From positions 1 to 11,827 of the forward strand of contig JAKAAS010000020.1 in NCBI GenBank assembly GCA_021802225.1: a DNA stretch of 11,827 nt, written 5' to 3'. Below are positions 5,841-11,827 of this stretch, piece by piece. The stretch is from Bacillota bacterium (lineage in GTDB: Bacteria > Bacillota_E > Sulfobacillia > Sulfobacillales > Sulfobacillaceae). Every line of letters starts with the position of its first letter. Within the stretch, counting starts at the first letter, position 1. The translations under genes and the position numbers were made by a program. The notes under the pieces were generated by a model. The model saw only the letters and a program-made list of their open reading frames with translations. It ran no database searches and was not told the DNA's origin.

Positions 5841-5911
5841 GCCCAGCCCGTTTTGCCCGGGAAGGGGCGATATCCTTTCCTGGAGGCGCTAGAGTGCATT
5901 TTGGGCCTGGC
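5841..5911 (+). promoter_or_regulatory. possible structured leader of the ptb-pdh operon
   Basis: An inner hairpin pairs CCGGGAAGG (5857-5865) with CCTTTCCTGG (5874-5883), with one bulge, one G-T pair and an eight-base loop. It is nested in a weaker outer pairing of GCCCAGCCC (5841-5849) with GGGCCTGGC (5903-5911), seven of nine. The structure ends 22 bases before the ribosome site of the first operon gene. No T-run follows it, so termination is not indicated. Confidence 0.3.
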
Positions 5912-5949
5912 AGTCGCTATTGATAACCGGCAAGAGAGGTGCACACCCA

Positions 5950-6849
5950 TTGTTCAAGAACTTTGACGCACTGCTCGATGCGGTGCATGACTTGCCGCCC
6001 CTGCCAGTAGCGGTGGTGGACGCGGCTGAGGAATATGTCCTGCAAGCGGCTTGCGAGGCGAAGCAGCGAAAAATAATAGAACCCATCCTTATTGGGGACC
6101 GCAAGCGGATTGAGGGCATCCTGGCCACCATGGCTTCGTGTCCCGACTTCCAGATAGTGGATGCCGGAACCGATGGACAAGCCGCCGAGAAAGGCGTGGA
6201 CCTGGTGGCCACGGGAAGCGCCCAGGCAGTGATGAAGGGCCACATCCACAGCGATGCATTTCTGCACCCGATCTTGGCTCGGCTGCGCACGCGCGAGCGC
6301 ATGTCCCACGTGTTTGTCGCCGATTTGGCGACATATCCCAAGCTGCTCTGCGTGACGGACGCCGCCATCAATATCAGTCCTTCCCTAATGGATAAAGCGC
6401 AGATTTTGCAAAATGCCGTGGATTTTCTCCGCCTTCTCGGGATAGATGAGCCGAAGGCCGCCTGTCTGTCTGCTGTCGAAGTGATCAACCCGCAAATTCC
6501 CTCCACCATGGATGCGGCCTGTCTGTCGAAAATGGCTGACCGTGGGCAAATTGCCCATGCTCTGGTTGACGGGCCTCTGGCCTTTGACAACGCCGTCTCC
6601 TTAAAAGCGGCGCAAATCAAGGGAATCCGCAGCGCAGTGGCCGGCGATGTGGATATTCTTCTAGTGCCCGACCTGGTGTCTGGCAACATTCTCGTCAAAG
6701 ACCTGGAGTATCTGGCACAGGCCACTTTAGCTGGCATCGTGTTGGGAGGGCAAGTGCCGATTATCCTCACGTCCCGCTCAGACCCTCCCAGAGCCCGCTT
6801 GGTATCGGCCGCGCTGGCTGTGCTGATGCATGCCCGGCAACAGCCCTAA
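5950..6849 (+). CDS. ptb: phosphate acetyl/butyryltransferase family enzyme
   Basis: Soluble enzyme that exchanges phosphate and CoA on a short acyl group (acyl-CoA + phosphate to acyl phosphate + CoA). About 299 residues, the usual size of phosphate butyryltransferases, shorter than multi-domain Pta. Visible family blocks: MKGHIHSDAFLHPIL (about 95-109), VTDAAINISPSL (135-146), DGPLAFDNAVS (208-218), VPDLVSGNILVKDL (239-252) and VLGGQVPIILTSRSD (264-278). The TTG at 5950 is preferred because GAGAGGTG lies at 5934-5941 with eight-base spacing and because homologues begin just here; a TTG at 5920 in frame has no such site. It is first of four genes ahead of the PDH subunits, with an acetate kinase close by, so acetyl-CoA to acetyl phosphate is the likely job, though butyryl or branched acyl substrates cannot be excluded. 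Confidence 0.88.
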   Translation: MFKNFDALLDAVHDLPPLPVAVVDAAEEYVLQAACEAKQRKIIEPILIGDRKRIEGILATMASCPDFQIVDAGTDGQAAEKGVDLVATGSAQAVMKGHIHSDAFLHPILARLRTRERMSHVFVADLATYPKLLCVTDAAINISPSLMDKAQILQNAVDFLRLLGIDEPKAACLSAVEVINPQIPSTMDAACLSKMADRGQIAHALVDGPLAFDNAVSLKAAQIKGIRSAVAGDVDILLVPDLVSGNILVKDLEYLAQATLAGIVLGGQVPIILTSRSDPPRARLVSAALAVLMHARQQP

Positions 6850-6955
6850 AGGTTCCCAGACCTGAGCGCAGGACCCGGCACCGCCATTAGAGGCCCCACA
6901 CGCCTCCGGTGAATAACCGCACTAACAACACTGTGGGATGGAAAGGAGAATCATC

Positions 6956-8014
6956 ATGGACCATGAGCGACTGCAGGGATTTTTGTACGACATGCTGTTA
7001 GCCCGGGCATTTGAGGAACGGGCCGCCCAAGAATACACACAGGGACATATTGCAGGCTTCCTGCACCTGTATCCTGGGGAAGAGGCAGTAGCGGTGGGCA
7101 GCATTCGAGCAGCTGAGCCTTCAGATTATATTGTCAGCACCTACCGCGAACATGTGCATGCGCTGATCCGGGATATTGAGCCCAAAAAAATTATGGCCGA
7201 ACTGTACGGCAAGAGCACAGGTGTCAGCCGTGGAATGGGCGGCTCCATGCATCTGTTTGACAAGGAGCGCCGTTTCATGGGCGGCTACGCCATCGTTGGT
7301 GAGACATTTCCTATCGCGGCAGGCATCGGGTATTCCATTTTGTACCGCCACCTGCCGGAAGTGGTCCTGTGCTATTTCGGGGATGGCGCCGTAAATCAGG
7401 GCACTTTTCATGAATCTCTCAATATGGCCGCTTTATGGAAGCTTCCGGTCCTATTCATCTGTGAAAACAATCACTACCAAATCGGCACGGAGATCCACCG
7501 CCACTCGGCTGTCGTGGATGTTTACAAGCGGGCTGCGTCCTACGCCATTCCCGCCGAACAGGTGGACGGCATGGACGTCGAGCAAGTCTATGCGCACACC
7601 CACAGCGCGCTGGACCGCATCCGTGCCGGAGGGGGCCCGTATTTGCTCGAATTTCAGACCTACCGCTACCGCGGACACTCGATGGCCGACCCCGGCGCCT
7701 ACCGCCCGCCAGCGGAAGTGCGCGCCTTTGGCGGGCAAGATCCCATCCTTCTCGCCACACGGGAACTGGCCCGCCACAACCCGCCCTCTAAAAGCGCACA
7801 AGCCTCGGACCCGGCGATGGACGTGATCCAGCAGCATATCGACAAGGGATTTGCCGCGGGCCACTGGCAGGAGGAAGATGTCGCGACGATGAAAGCTCAA
7901 ATCCAGCAGATTCTTGACGAGGCGGTGGCTTTCGCCCAGTCCAGTCCCAGCTTGACCATGGATGATGCGGTTTTTCTGGCCAATCAGAATCATGCCCATG
8001 AAGTCCTCTTCTGA
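6956..8014 (+). CDS. pdhA: pyruvate dehydrogenase E1 component, alpha subunit
   Basis: Thiamine diphosphate-dependent subunit that, with E1-beta, decarboxylates pyruvate and passes the acetyl group to the lipoyl arm of E2. 352 residues, normal for the family. Motifs in order: GFLHLYPGEEAVAVG (34-48), RGMGGSMHLFD (92-102), the ThDP-binding pattern GDG (142-144) through ENN (170-172), and YRYRGHSMADP (236-246). That last block and the MGGYAIVG segment are typical of pyruvate-type rather than branched-chain E1; acetoin dehydrogenase is the closest alternative. The ATG at 6956 follows AAAGGAGA (6942-6949) by six bases; an upstream ATG at 6938 would overlap the ribosome site and is rejected. It lies 106 bases after the acyltransferase and 66 bases before pdhB. 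Confidence 0.95.
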   Translation: MDHERLQGFLYDMLLARAFEERAAQEYTQGHIAGFLHLYPGEEAVAVGSIRAAEPSDYIVSTYREHVHALIRDIEPKKIMAELYGKSTGVSRGMGGSMHLFDKERRFMGGYAIVGETFPIAAGIGYSILYRHLPEVVLCYFGDGAVNQGTFHESLNMAALWKLPVLFICENNHYQIGTEIHRHSAVVDVYKRAASYAIPAEQVDGMDVEQVYAHTHSALDRIRAGGGPYLLEFQTYRYRGHSMADPGAYRPPAEVRAFGGQDPILLATRELARHNPPSKSAQASDPAMDVIQQHIDKGFAAGHWQEEDVATMKAQIQQILDEAVAFAQSSPSLTMDDAVFLANQNHAHEVLF

Positions 8015-8080
8015 TGAAAGATATCCGGTTTTTTGCACGAACCCGCGGCGAGAACCGCGCAAGGCAAGGAGGAATGGCAA

Positions 8081-9076
8081 ATGGATGAAGACCTGTTTTA
8101 CTGGCAGGCGGTCAATATCGCGTTAGACCGCGCGATGGAGGAAGATCCTGACGTGTTTGTGATGGGCGAAGACGTGGGCCTGTATGGGGGCACCTACCGT
8201 GCGACAGAAAATCTCATGGCTAAATACGGGGAACTGCGAGTCCGTGACACTCCGATCTCTGAAAACAGCTTTACGGGATTGGGTGTAGGCGCTGCCATGA
8301 CAGGGCTCCGGCCCGTGATTGAAATCATGACCGTAAACTTTGCTCTTCTGGCCCTGGACTCCATCGTCAACCTCGCCGCCAAAATTCCCTTTATGTCGGG
8401 GGGGCAGTTTCCCGTGCCCCTGACGATCAGAATGCCAGGCGGGGTGGCCAAGCAGCTCGGCGCCCAGCATTCGCAGAGACTCGAACATACCCTGATGAAT
8501 GTGCCCGGCCTGCGCATAGCCGTGCCCTTTACTCCGCAAGACGCTTATGGGCAGCTGCGCCAGGCCATCCGCAGCGATGACCCGATTATCGTGCTCGAAC
8601 ACGACTTGCTTTACTTCTCCAAAGGAGCCGTCGACCTGGATGCAAAGGCCCCTCCCATGCACCGGGCCATTGTGCGCCGGCCAGGGACAGATATCACCTG
8701 CGCCGCGTATTCGCTCATGGTGGCGGAGGCGCTGGCTGCGGCCGAGACACTGAAAGAATCGGGCATCTCTATGGAAGTGATTGATTTGCGCAGCCTCTCT
8801 CCGATCGACTGGAACTGCCTGCAGCAGTCGGTGGAAAAAACCCACCACATGATCATCGCGGAAGAGGACAGCGGCTTTGCAGGCGCTGGCGCGGAATTGG
8901 CGGCCACGGTGCAGGAACGCTGCTTCTACTCCCTGGATGCGCCGGTATCCCGGGTGGCCGGCATGAACATCCCCATCCCGTTCAATGCCGCCCTCGAATC
9001 TGCCGCCATTCCGCATGCCGCCGACATTGTCCTGGCAGCCAGAAAAATGCTGCTGGAAAGGAGCCAAACCTCATGA
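8081..9076 (+). CDS. pdhB: pyruvate dehydrogenase E1 component, beta subunit
   Basis: Partner of E1-alpha in the alpha2-beta2 decarboxylase. 331 residues. Visible blocks: MGEDVGLYGGTYRAT (28-42), DTPISENSFTG (56-66) with the conserved ThDP-activating Glu61, GLRPVIEIM (75-83), QHSQRLEHTLMNVPGL with conserved His130, and a C-terminal transketolase domain with VIDLRSLSPID and EEDSGFAGAGAE. The ATG at 8081 is chosen because AAGGAGG lies at 8066-8072 with eight-base spacing; the frame is open upstream to 8033, but that extension (MHEPAARTAQ) has no family resemblance and spans the ribosome site. The stop overlaps the E2 start by four bases (ATGA), indicating translational coupling. Confidence 0.95.
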   Translation: MDEDLFYWQAVNIALDRAMEEDPDVFVMGEDVGLYGGTYRATENLMAKYGELRVRDTPISENSFTGLGVGAAMTGLRPVIEIMTVNFALLALDSIVNLAAKIPFMSGGQFPVPLTIRMPGGVAKQLGAQHSQRLEHTLMNVPGLRIAVPFTPQDAYGQLRQAIRSDDPIIVLEHDLLYFSKGAVDLDAKAPPMHRAIVRRPGTDITCAAYSLMVAEALAAAETLKESGISMEVIDLRSLSPIDWNCLQQSVEKTHHMIIAEEDSGFAGAGAELAATVQERCFYSLDAPVSRVAGMNIPIPFNAALESAAIPHAADIVLAARKMLLERSQTS

Positions 9077-10287
9077 AGCACCCCATTTTAATGCCGGTCC
9101 TCTCAGACACCATGGCCACAGGCCGCCTGACCCAGTGGGTCAAATCTATCGGTGCCAAGGTCAGCAAAGGAGACGCTGTCGCCGAAGTGGAGACAGACAA
9201 GGCCGTCCTGGAAGTCGAAGCTTTCAGCGACGGCTACCTGGCCGGGCCTCTGGCTCCCGTGGATCAGGATATTCCTGTGAAACAGGTTATCGGCTACCTG
9301 GCTGACACAGCCGAAGAGGCCGCGTCAGCCGGCCAGACCGCTCCGGCAGACCCGGCGCCCGCTTCTGAAGCTCCCCCGGTGTCGCCACCGCCGAAGCCCT
9401 CCCTGCCCGCAGAGCCCTTTCCCACGCCTCCAGTTGCCGCAGAGCCCAGTCCCGCGGCCCCGGCAGAACCCGTACCGGTCCCACAAGCTTTTCCGGGCGG
9501 ACCTTCGGAAGGTCACGCGGCCTCGCCTTACGCACGCGCTCTGGCATTTGATTTGGGCATCGACATGGCTCAGGTTGTTCCCGGCCCGGACGGGAAAGTG
9601 CAGGCCCCGGAGATTGTGGCGGCGCTGCTCGCACCTGCCCAGCCCCCGCTGAATTACGGGCCGCCCTACCGTCTGGAAGCCCCCACCAAGAGCCGGGAGG
9701 CGGTTGCCCGCACGATGATGGCCGCATCCGCCACCCCCTCGTTCAGGGTGACGGCGCGCCTGCCCATCCGCGAGCTGCAGCATCAGGCGGCCAGCCGGCA
9801 GGTCAGCCTGACCGTAGCGCTGAGCAAAGCCTGCGCTTTTACAATTCAGGCCTATCCCCGTTTCAATGCCGTGTGGACCAACGGCGGGCTAGCCCTCCGG
9901 GACCGGATTGACGTGGGAATTGCGGTGGAAGCGCAGGACAGTCTGATTACGCCGGTCCTCCGCGACGCAGGCGGTAAATCCTTGGCCGATCTCCAGAGTG
10001 CGTGGAAAGATCTCCTTAGCCAGACGAAGTCAGCCCGGTTGGGTCCCAAAGACTATTCCGGCGCTACCTTCTATCTGTCCAATCTAGGGGTTTACCCTGT
10101 CGTCAGACAGTTTGATGCGGTTGTGCCTTTAGGAGCCAGCGCCATTTTGGCCGTAGCCGCCATGGATTCGGACGGCTCGGCAGAATGCACCCTGACCTGT
10201 GACCACCGCGTCGTCTTTGGCGCGGATGCCGCTCACTTTCTGACCCACCTAGCCAGCCAGCTGGCCACCCCGGACAGTCTGTGGTGA
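9073..10287 (+). CDS. pdhC: pyruvate dehydrogenase E2 component (dihydrolipoamide acetyltransferase)
   Basis: Core of the PDH complex; moves acetyl from the lipoyl arm to CoA. 404 residues: one lipoyl domain (1-80) with the lipoylated Lys43 in VETDKAVLEVEA; an Ala/Pro-rich flexible linker (about 81-148); an E1/E3-binding domain (149-187, SPYARALAFDLGID); a catalytic domain (about 200-404) with SREAVARTMMAASATPSFRV, LITPVLRDAG, TFYLSNLGVY and the active-site CDHRVVFGADAAHFL. The catalytic His378 is present, but the Asp of the usual DHRxxDG is Phe382. Together with the PSFRV and WKDLLSQTKS blocks this resembles the cyanobacterial/plastid E2 type, where Tyr or another residue often replaces that Asp. 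E3 must come from elsewhere. Last gene of the operon, followed by a terminator. Confidence 0.95.
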   Translation: MKHPILMPVLSDTMATGRLTQWVKSIGAKVSKGDAVAEVETDKAVLEVEAFSDGYLAGPLAPVDQDIPVKQVIGYLADTAEEAASAGQTAPADPAPASEAPPVSPPPKPSLPAEPFPTPPVAAEPSPAAPAEPVPVPQAFPGGPSEGHAASPYARALAFDLGIDMAQVVPGPDGKVQAPEIVAALLAPAQPPLNYGPPYRLEAPTKSREAVARTMMAASATPSFRVTARLPIRELQHQAASRQVSLTVALSKACAFTIQAYPRFNAVWTNGGLALRDRIDVGIAVEAQDSLITPVLRDAGGKSLADLQSAWKDLLSQTKSARLGPKDYSGATFYLSNLGVYPVVRQFDAVVPLGASAILAVAAMDSDGSAECTLTCDHRVVFGADAAHFLTHLASQLATPDSLW

Positions 10288-10320
10288 CCTTCATGGTCCC
10301 GCCCGAACCGTGACGCCAAT

Positions 10321-10364
10321 CGGCAGCCGGCCCCCGGATCCACTGGGGCTGGCTGCCGCATTTT
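10321..10364 (+). terminator. rho-independent terminator of the ptb-pdh operon
   Basis: CGGCAGCCGGCCCC (10321-10334) pairs over 14 positions with GGGGCTGGCTGCCG (10345-10358), one of them a G-T wobble, with a ten-base loop, followed by CATTTT. It starts 33 bases after the E2 stop. The T-run is short but the stem is very strong. In the reverse direction only ATTGG follows, so it works mainly for the plus strand. Confidence 0.82.
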
Positions 10365-10382
10365 GGAGATATGGGAATGTCC

Positions 10383-10859
10383 CTAACGGGAATCTGAAGG
10401 CGGGATGACAATGACGGCGCGGTCCGAATGGGTGATCAGCCAGCGGGGGAAGCTGCCGAACAGCCCTTCCACCAGCACCGAACCATGGTGGCGGCCGACC
10501 GCCAGAGCATCCGCCTGGCGCTGGCAGGCATAATCATAAAAGGCTGCGGCGGGGGTATTGTGATTCCAGGAGACGGGCACCGTCTGCCACTCCAGGTGCG
10601 CCCCGGCCTGAGTCGCGATCTGCAGGGCCTTCTCTTGTACTTTTTGGGCATTATGCTCCCATTCCCGCAAAAAATCTGCTTCATCGACATCCAGGTCCCC
10701 GCCCTGGGCCGCTTGCGTGCGCTTGCGGTAAAACAGACTGGGGTCCTTGATATCGACCGCGATGATCTGCCCGTCCCCTCCCAGCCACTGGGCGACCCAC
10801 TGCAACGCCTCAAGACTGGCTGGAGAGCCGTCCACCGCTACTGCCACATTTTTCAGCAT
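10383..10859 (-). CDS. universal stress protein (UspA family)
   Basis: Cytoplasmic single-domain Usp, 158 residues, of the Rossmann-like fold that binds ATP/AMP in many members and is made under starvation, oxygen or acid stress. The start MLKNVAVAVDGSPAS carries the family's nucleotide-contacting Asp10 region, and the C-terminal block VGRHHGSVLVEGLFGSFPRWL ends with RAVIVIP. The ATP motif G-x2-G-x9-G-S is slightly altered: Gly122, His125 in place of the second Gly, then Gly135-Ser136. The ATG at 10859 is supported by AAGAGGTG with eight-base spacing; the frame extends ten codons upstream (to 10889) but that would include the ribosome site. The gene faces the pdh operon and diverges from acetate kinase, a setting that suggests shared control with fermentative metabolism. 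The physiological role is unknown. Confidence 0.9.
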   Translation of the reverse strand: MLKNVAVAVDGSPASLEALQWVAQWLGGDGQIIAVDIKDPSLFYRKRTQAAQGGDLDVDEADFLREWEHNAQKVQEKALQIATQAGAHLEWQTVPVSWNHNTPAAAFYDYACQRQADALAVGRHHGSVLVEGLFGSFPRWLITHSDRAVIVIPPSDSR

Positions 10860-11111
10860 GGATTGCTCACCTCTTTTCTTCAATCGCACATCCGGTTCGA
10901 CATCGTCCGAATGCCTTATATATCCACTTTACCGCCCATAAAATACTGCCCGTAAGGTCCAGATGGACTAATGCCCCCTTGCCAAACGCTCCTTTTTGCC
11001 TCTCCCGGCCAAACCGGAATGCAAAGCATTGGACAAGTCGGGGGAAAAAGCCTTAAGGTGAAGGAAATGCTAGGATCATCCCATTGCAGAGATCTGAAAG
11101 AAGGAATAGTC
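10860..11111. promoter_or_regulatory. divergent control region between usp and ackA
   Basis: A 252-base gap that must hold both promoters. AT-rich TATATA/TATTTTAT runs near 10915-10945 would suit the usp promoter on the minus strand, with no clear -35. TGCTAGGAT at 11068-11076 is an extended -10 for ackA, about 35 bases before its start, also without a -35. Two inverted repeats could be operators: CATCCGG with CCGAATG (10889-10913, six of seven) and AATGC-AAA-GCATT near 11020-11032. No terminator is needed here. Confidence 0.4.
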
Positions 11112-11827
11112 ATGGAGCCCATATCCGCCACCAGCATGCCTGTACTGGCCCTGAACAGCGGGTCCTCTTCCCTCAAGTTTTCGCTGTACCAAGTCCGCCA
11201 CGACACCGGCGGGAATGCGCAGGCCGACCTCATTGCTGGCGGGGCAGCCGAACGCATTGGACTGCCCAGCGGACGCATCTGGCTGAAGACCCCGCGCGCG
11301 ACCCTGCACGATGAGAGCGGAGCGTTTGCCCACCACGCCGATGCGGTCAAAGCCTTATTCGGTTTGCTGGATGTCTACCAATTGCCCCGGCCTCAGGGTG
11401 TAGGCCACCGCTTCGTATCGGGAGGGCCCAAGTATATCGACCACCAGCTGATTGACGAGGCTTTCCGGACGGACATCCGCAACTACTTCCGGTTTGCGCC
11501 CCTCCACCTCCCTGCCGAAGCCCGGGCCGTCGACGCGGTCTCCCAGCATTTTCCGGACATCCCCCAAGTCGCGTGCTTTGATACCGCGTTTCACCGCCAT
11601 ATTCCTGAAGTGGCGGCCAGACTTCCCCTCCCCCGCAATCTCTGGCATGAAGGCGTCAGGAAATACGGATTTCACGGCCTCTCCTACGAGTATATCGTCA
11701 GCCAGCTGCCCCCGAGTTCCACAGACCGGATAGTGGTAGCCCATCTGGGCAACGGGGCCAGCCTGGCAGCCATCCAGAACGGCCAGTCCATCGACACCAC
11801 CATGGGGCTCAATGAGAAGCTGCCCGG
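11112..11827 (+). CDS. ackA: acetate kinase family protein, 3' end cut off
   Basis: Enzyme of the ASKHA fold that interconverts acetate + ATP and acetyl phosphate + ADP. 238 residues of about 370-400 are visible. Motifs: LNSGSSSLKFSLY (14-26), GHRFVSGG (98-105, conserved Arg100), APLHLP (129-134), CFDTAFH (155-161, conserved Asp157), KYGFHGLSYEYI (184-195) and HLGNGASL (211-218). APLHLP and GFHGLSYEY mark the less studied acetate/propionate kinase subgroup rather than the classical APLHNP/GFHGTSH form, and Ser replaces the His normal in GHRVVHGG. The ATG at 11112 has AAGGA at 11101-11105; an in-frame ATG at 11136 has no ribosome site. Downstream of the transferase and PDH operon it could complete a pyruvate-to-acetate route; propionate or butyrate is possible. 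Confidence 0.9.
   Translation, partial: MEPISATSMPVLALNSGSSSLKFSLYQVRHDTGGNAQADLIAGGAAERIGLPSGRIWLKTPRATLHDESGAFAHHADAVKALFGLLDVYQLPRPQGVGHRFVSGGPKYIDHQLIDEAFRTDIRNYFRFAPLHLPAEARAVDAVSQHFPDIPQVACFDTAFHRHIPEVAARLPLPRNLWHEGVRKYGFHGLSYEYIVSQLPPSSTDRIVVAHLGNGASLAAIQNGQSIDTTMGLNEKLP

Noticed and set aside
5651..5950. Overlapping ORFs on both strands ahead of the ptb gene
   Set aside because: No ribosome sites, no recognisable protein, and the plus-strand frame runs into the leader hairpin; possibly old coding DNA, but not supportable as a gene.
5889..6770. Reverse-strand open frame of 293 codons across the acyltransferase
   Set aside because: Antisense to a well-supported enzyme gene, Ser/Arg/Ala-rich translation typical of shadow frames, no ribosome site.
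6876..6920. GAGGC/GCCTC hairpin between ptb and pdhA as a terminator or attenuator
   Set aside because: Only five base pairs and no T-run; the genes look co-transcribed.
8123..9067. Reverse-strand open frame of 314 codons across pdhB
   Set aside because: Antisense to pdhB; composition and lack of motifs mark it as a shadow.
10428..10955. Plus-strand 175-codon ORF opposite the universal stress protein
   Set aside because: Antisense to a recognised Usp gene, without a ribosome site or family motifs.

Overview
The window looks like chromosomal DNA of a GC-rich member of the Bacillota, possibly of the Sulfobacillus or Alicyclobacillus kind. This is inferred from the cyclic-di-AMP receptor DarA/PstA, strong AGGAGG-type ribosome sites, GTG/TTG starts and the gene families present; nothing in the sequence names the genus. 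No rRNA, tRNA, CRISPR array or intact mobile element is visible.

Layout. (1) 2-1636: an ABC exporter half-transporter cut by the left edge. (2) 1775-2122: the DarA/PstA c-di-AMP receptor. (3) 2123-2504: a 382-base gap with two GC-rich hairpins and a nested set of complementary segments at 2223-2343, which may be an undescribed structured RNA. (4) 2505-3991: two unrecognised exported proteins, one extremely Trp-rich, the other built from two copies of an about 90-residue unit. (5) 3992-5949: a gene-poor patch with a small reverse-strand membrane protein under a perfect TATAAT box, a vapBC-type toxin-antitoxin locus with an intact antitoxin and a frameshifted, truncated toxin, and one or two small reverse-strand ORFs. 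(6) 5950-10287: a compact metabolic operon, a phosphate acetyl/butyryltransferase followed by pyruvate dehydrogenase E1-alpha, E1-beta and E2, closed by a strong terminator at 10321-10364. (7) 10383-10859 on the reverse strand: a universal stress protein. (8) 11112 to the right edge: an acetate kinase, diverging from the stress gene.

How the genes work together. PDH makes acetyl-CoA from pyruvate, the acyltransferase could convert it to acetyl phosphate, and the kinase could recover ATP as acetate is released. Transferase, dehydrogenase and kinase therefore form a plausible pyruvate-to-acetate route with substrate-level phosphorylation. The arrangement recalls the Bacillus bkd cluster (ptb-bcd-buk-lpdV-bkdAA-bkdAB-bkdB), but the E1 motifs are of the pyruvate type and no E3 (lipoamide dehydrogenase) gene is present.

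The best candidates for something new are the nested RNA structure at 2223-2343 and the two exported proteins after it. The rest belongs to known families, with some instructive variations.
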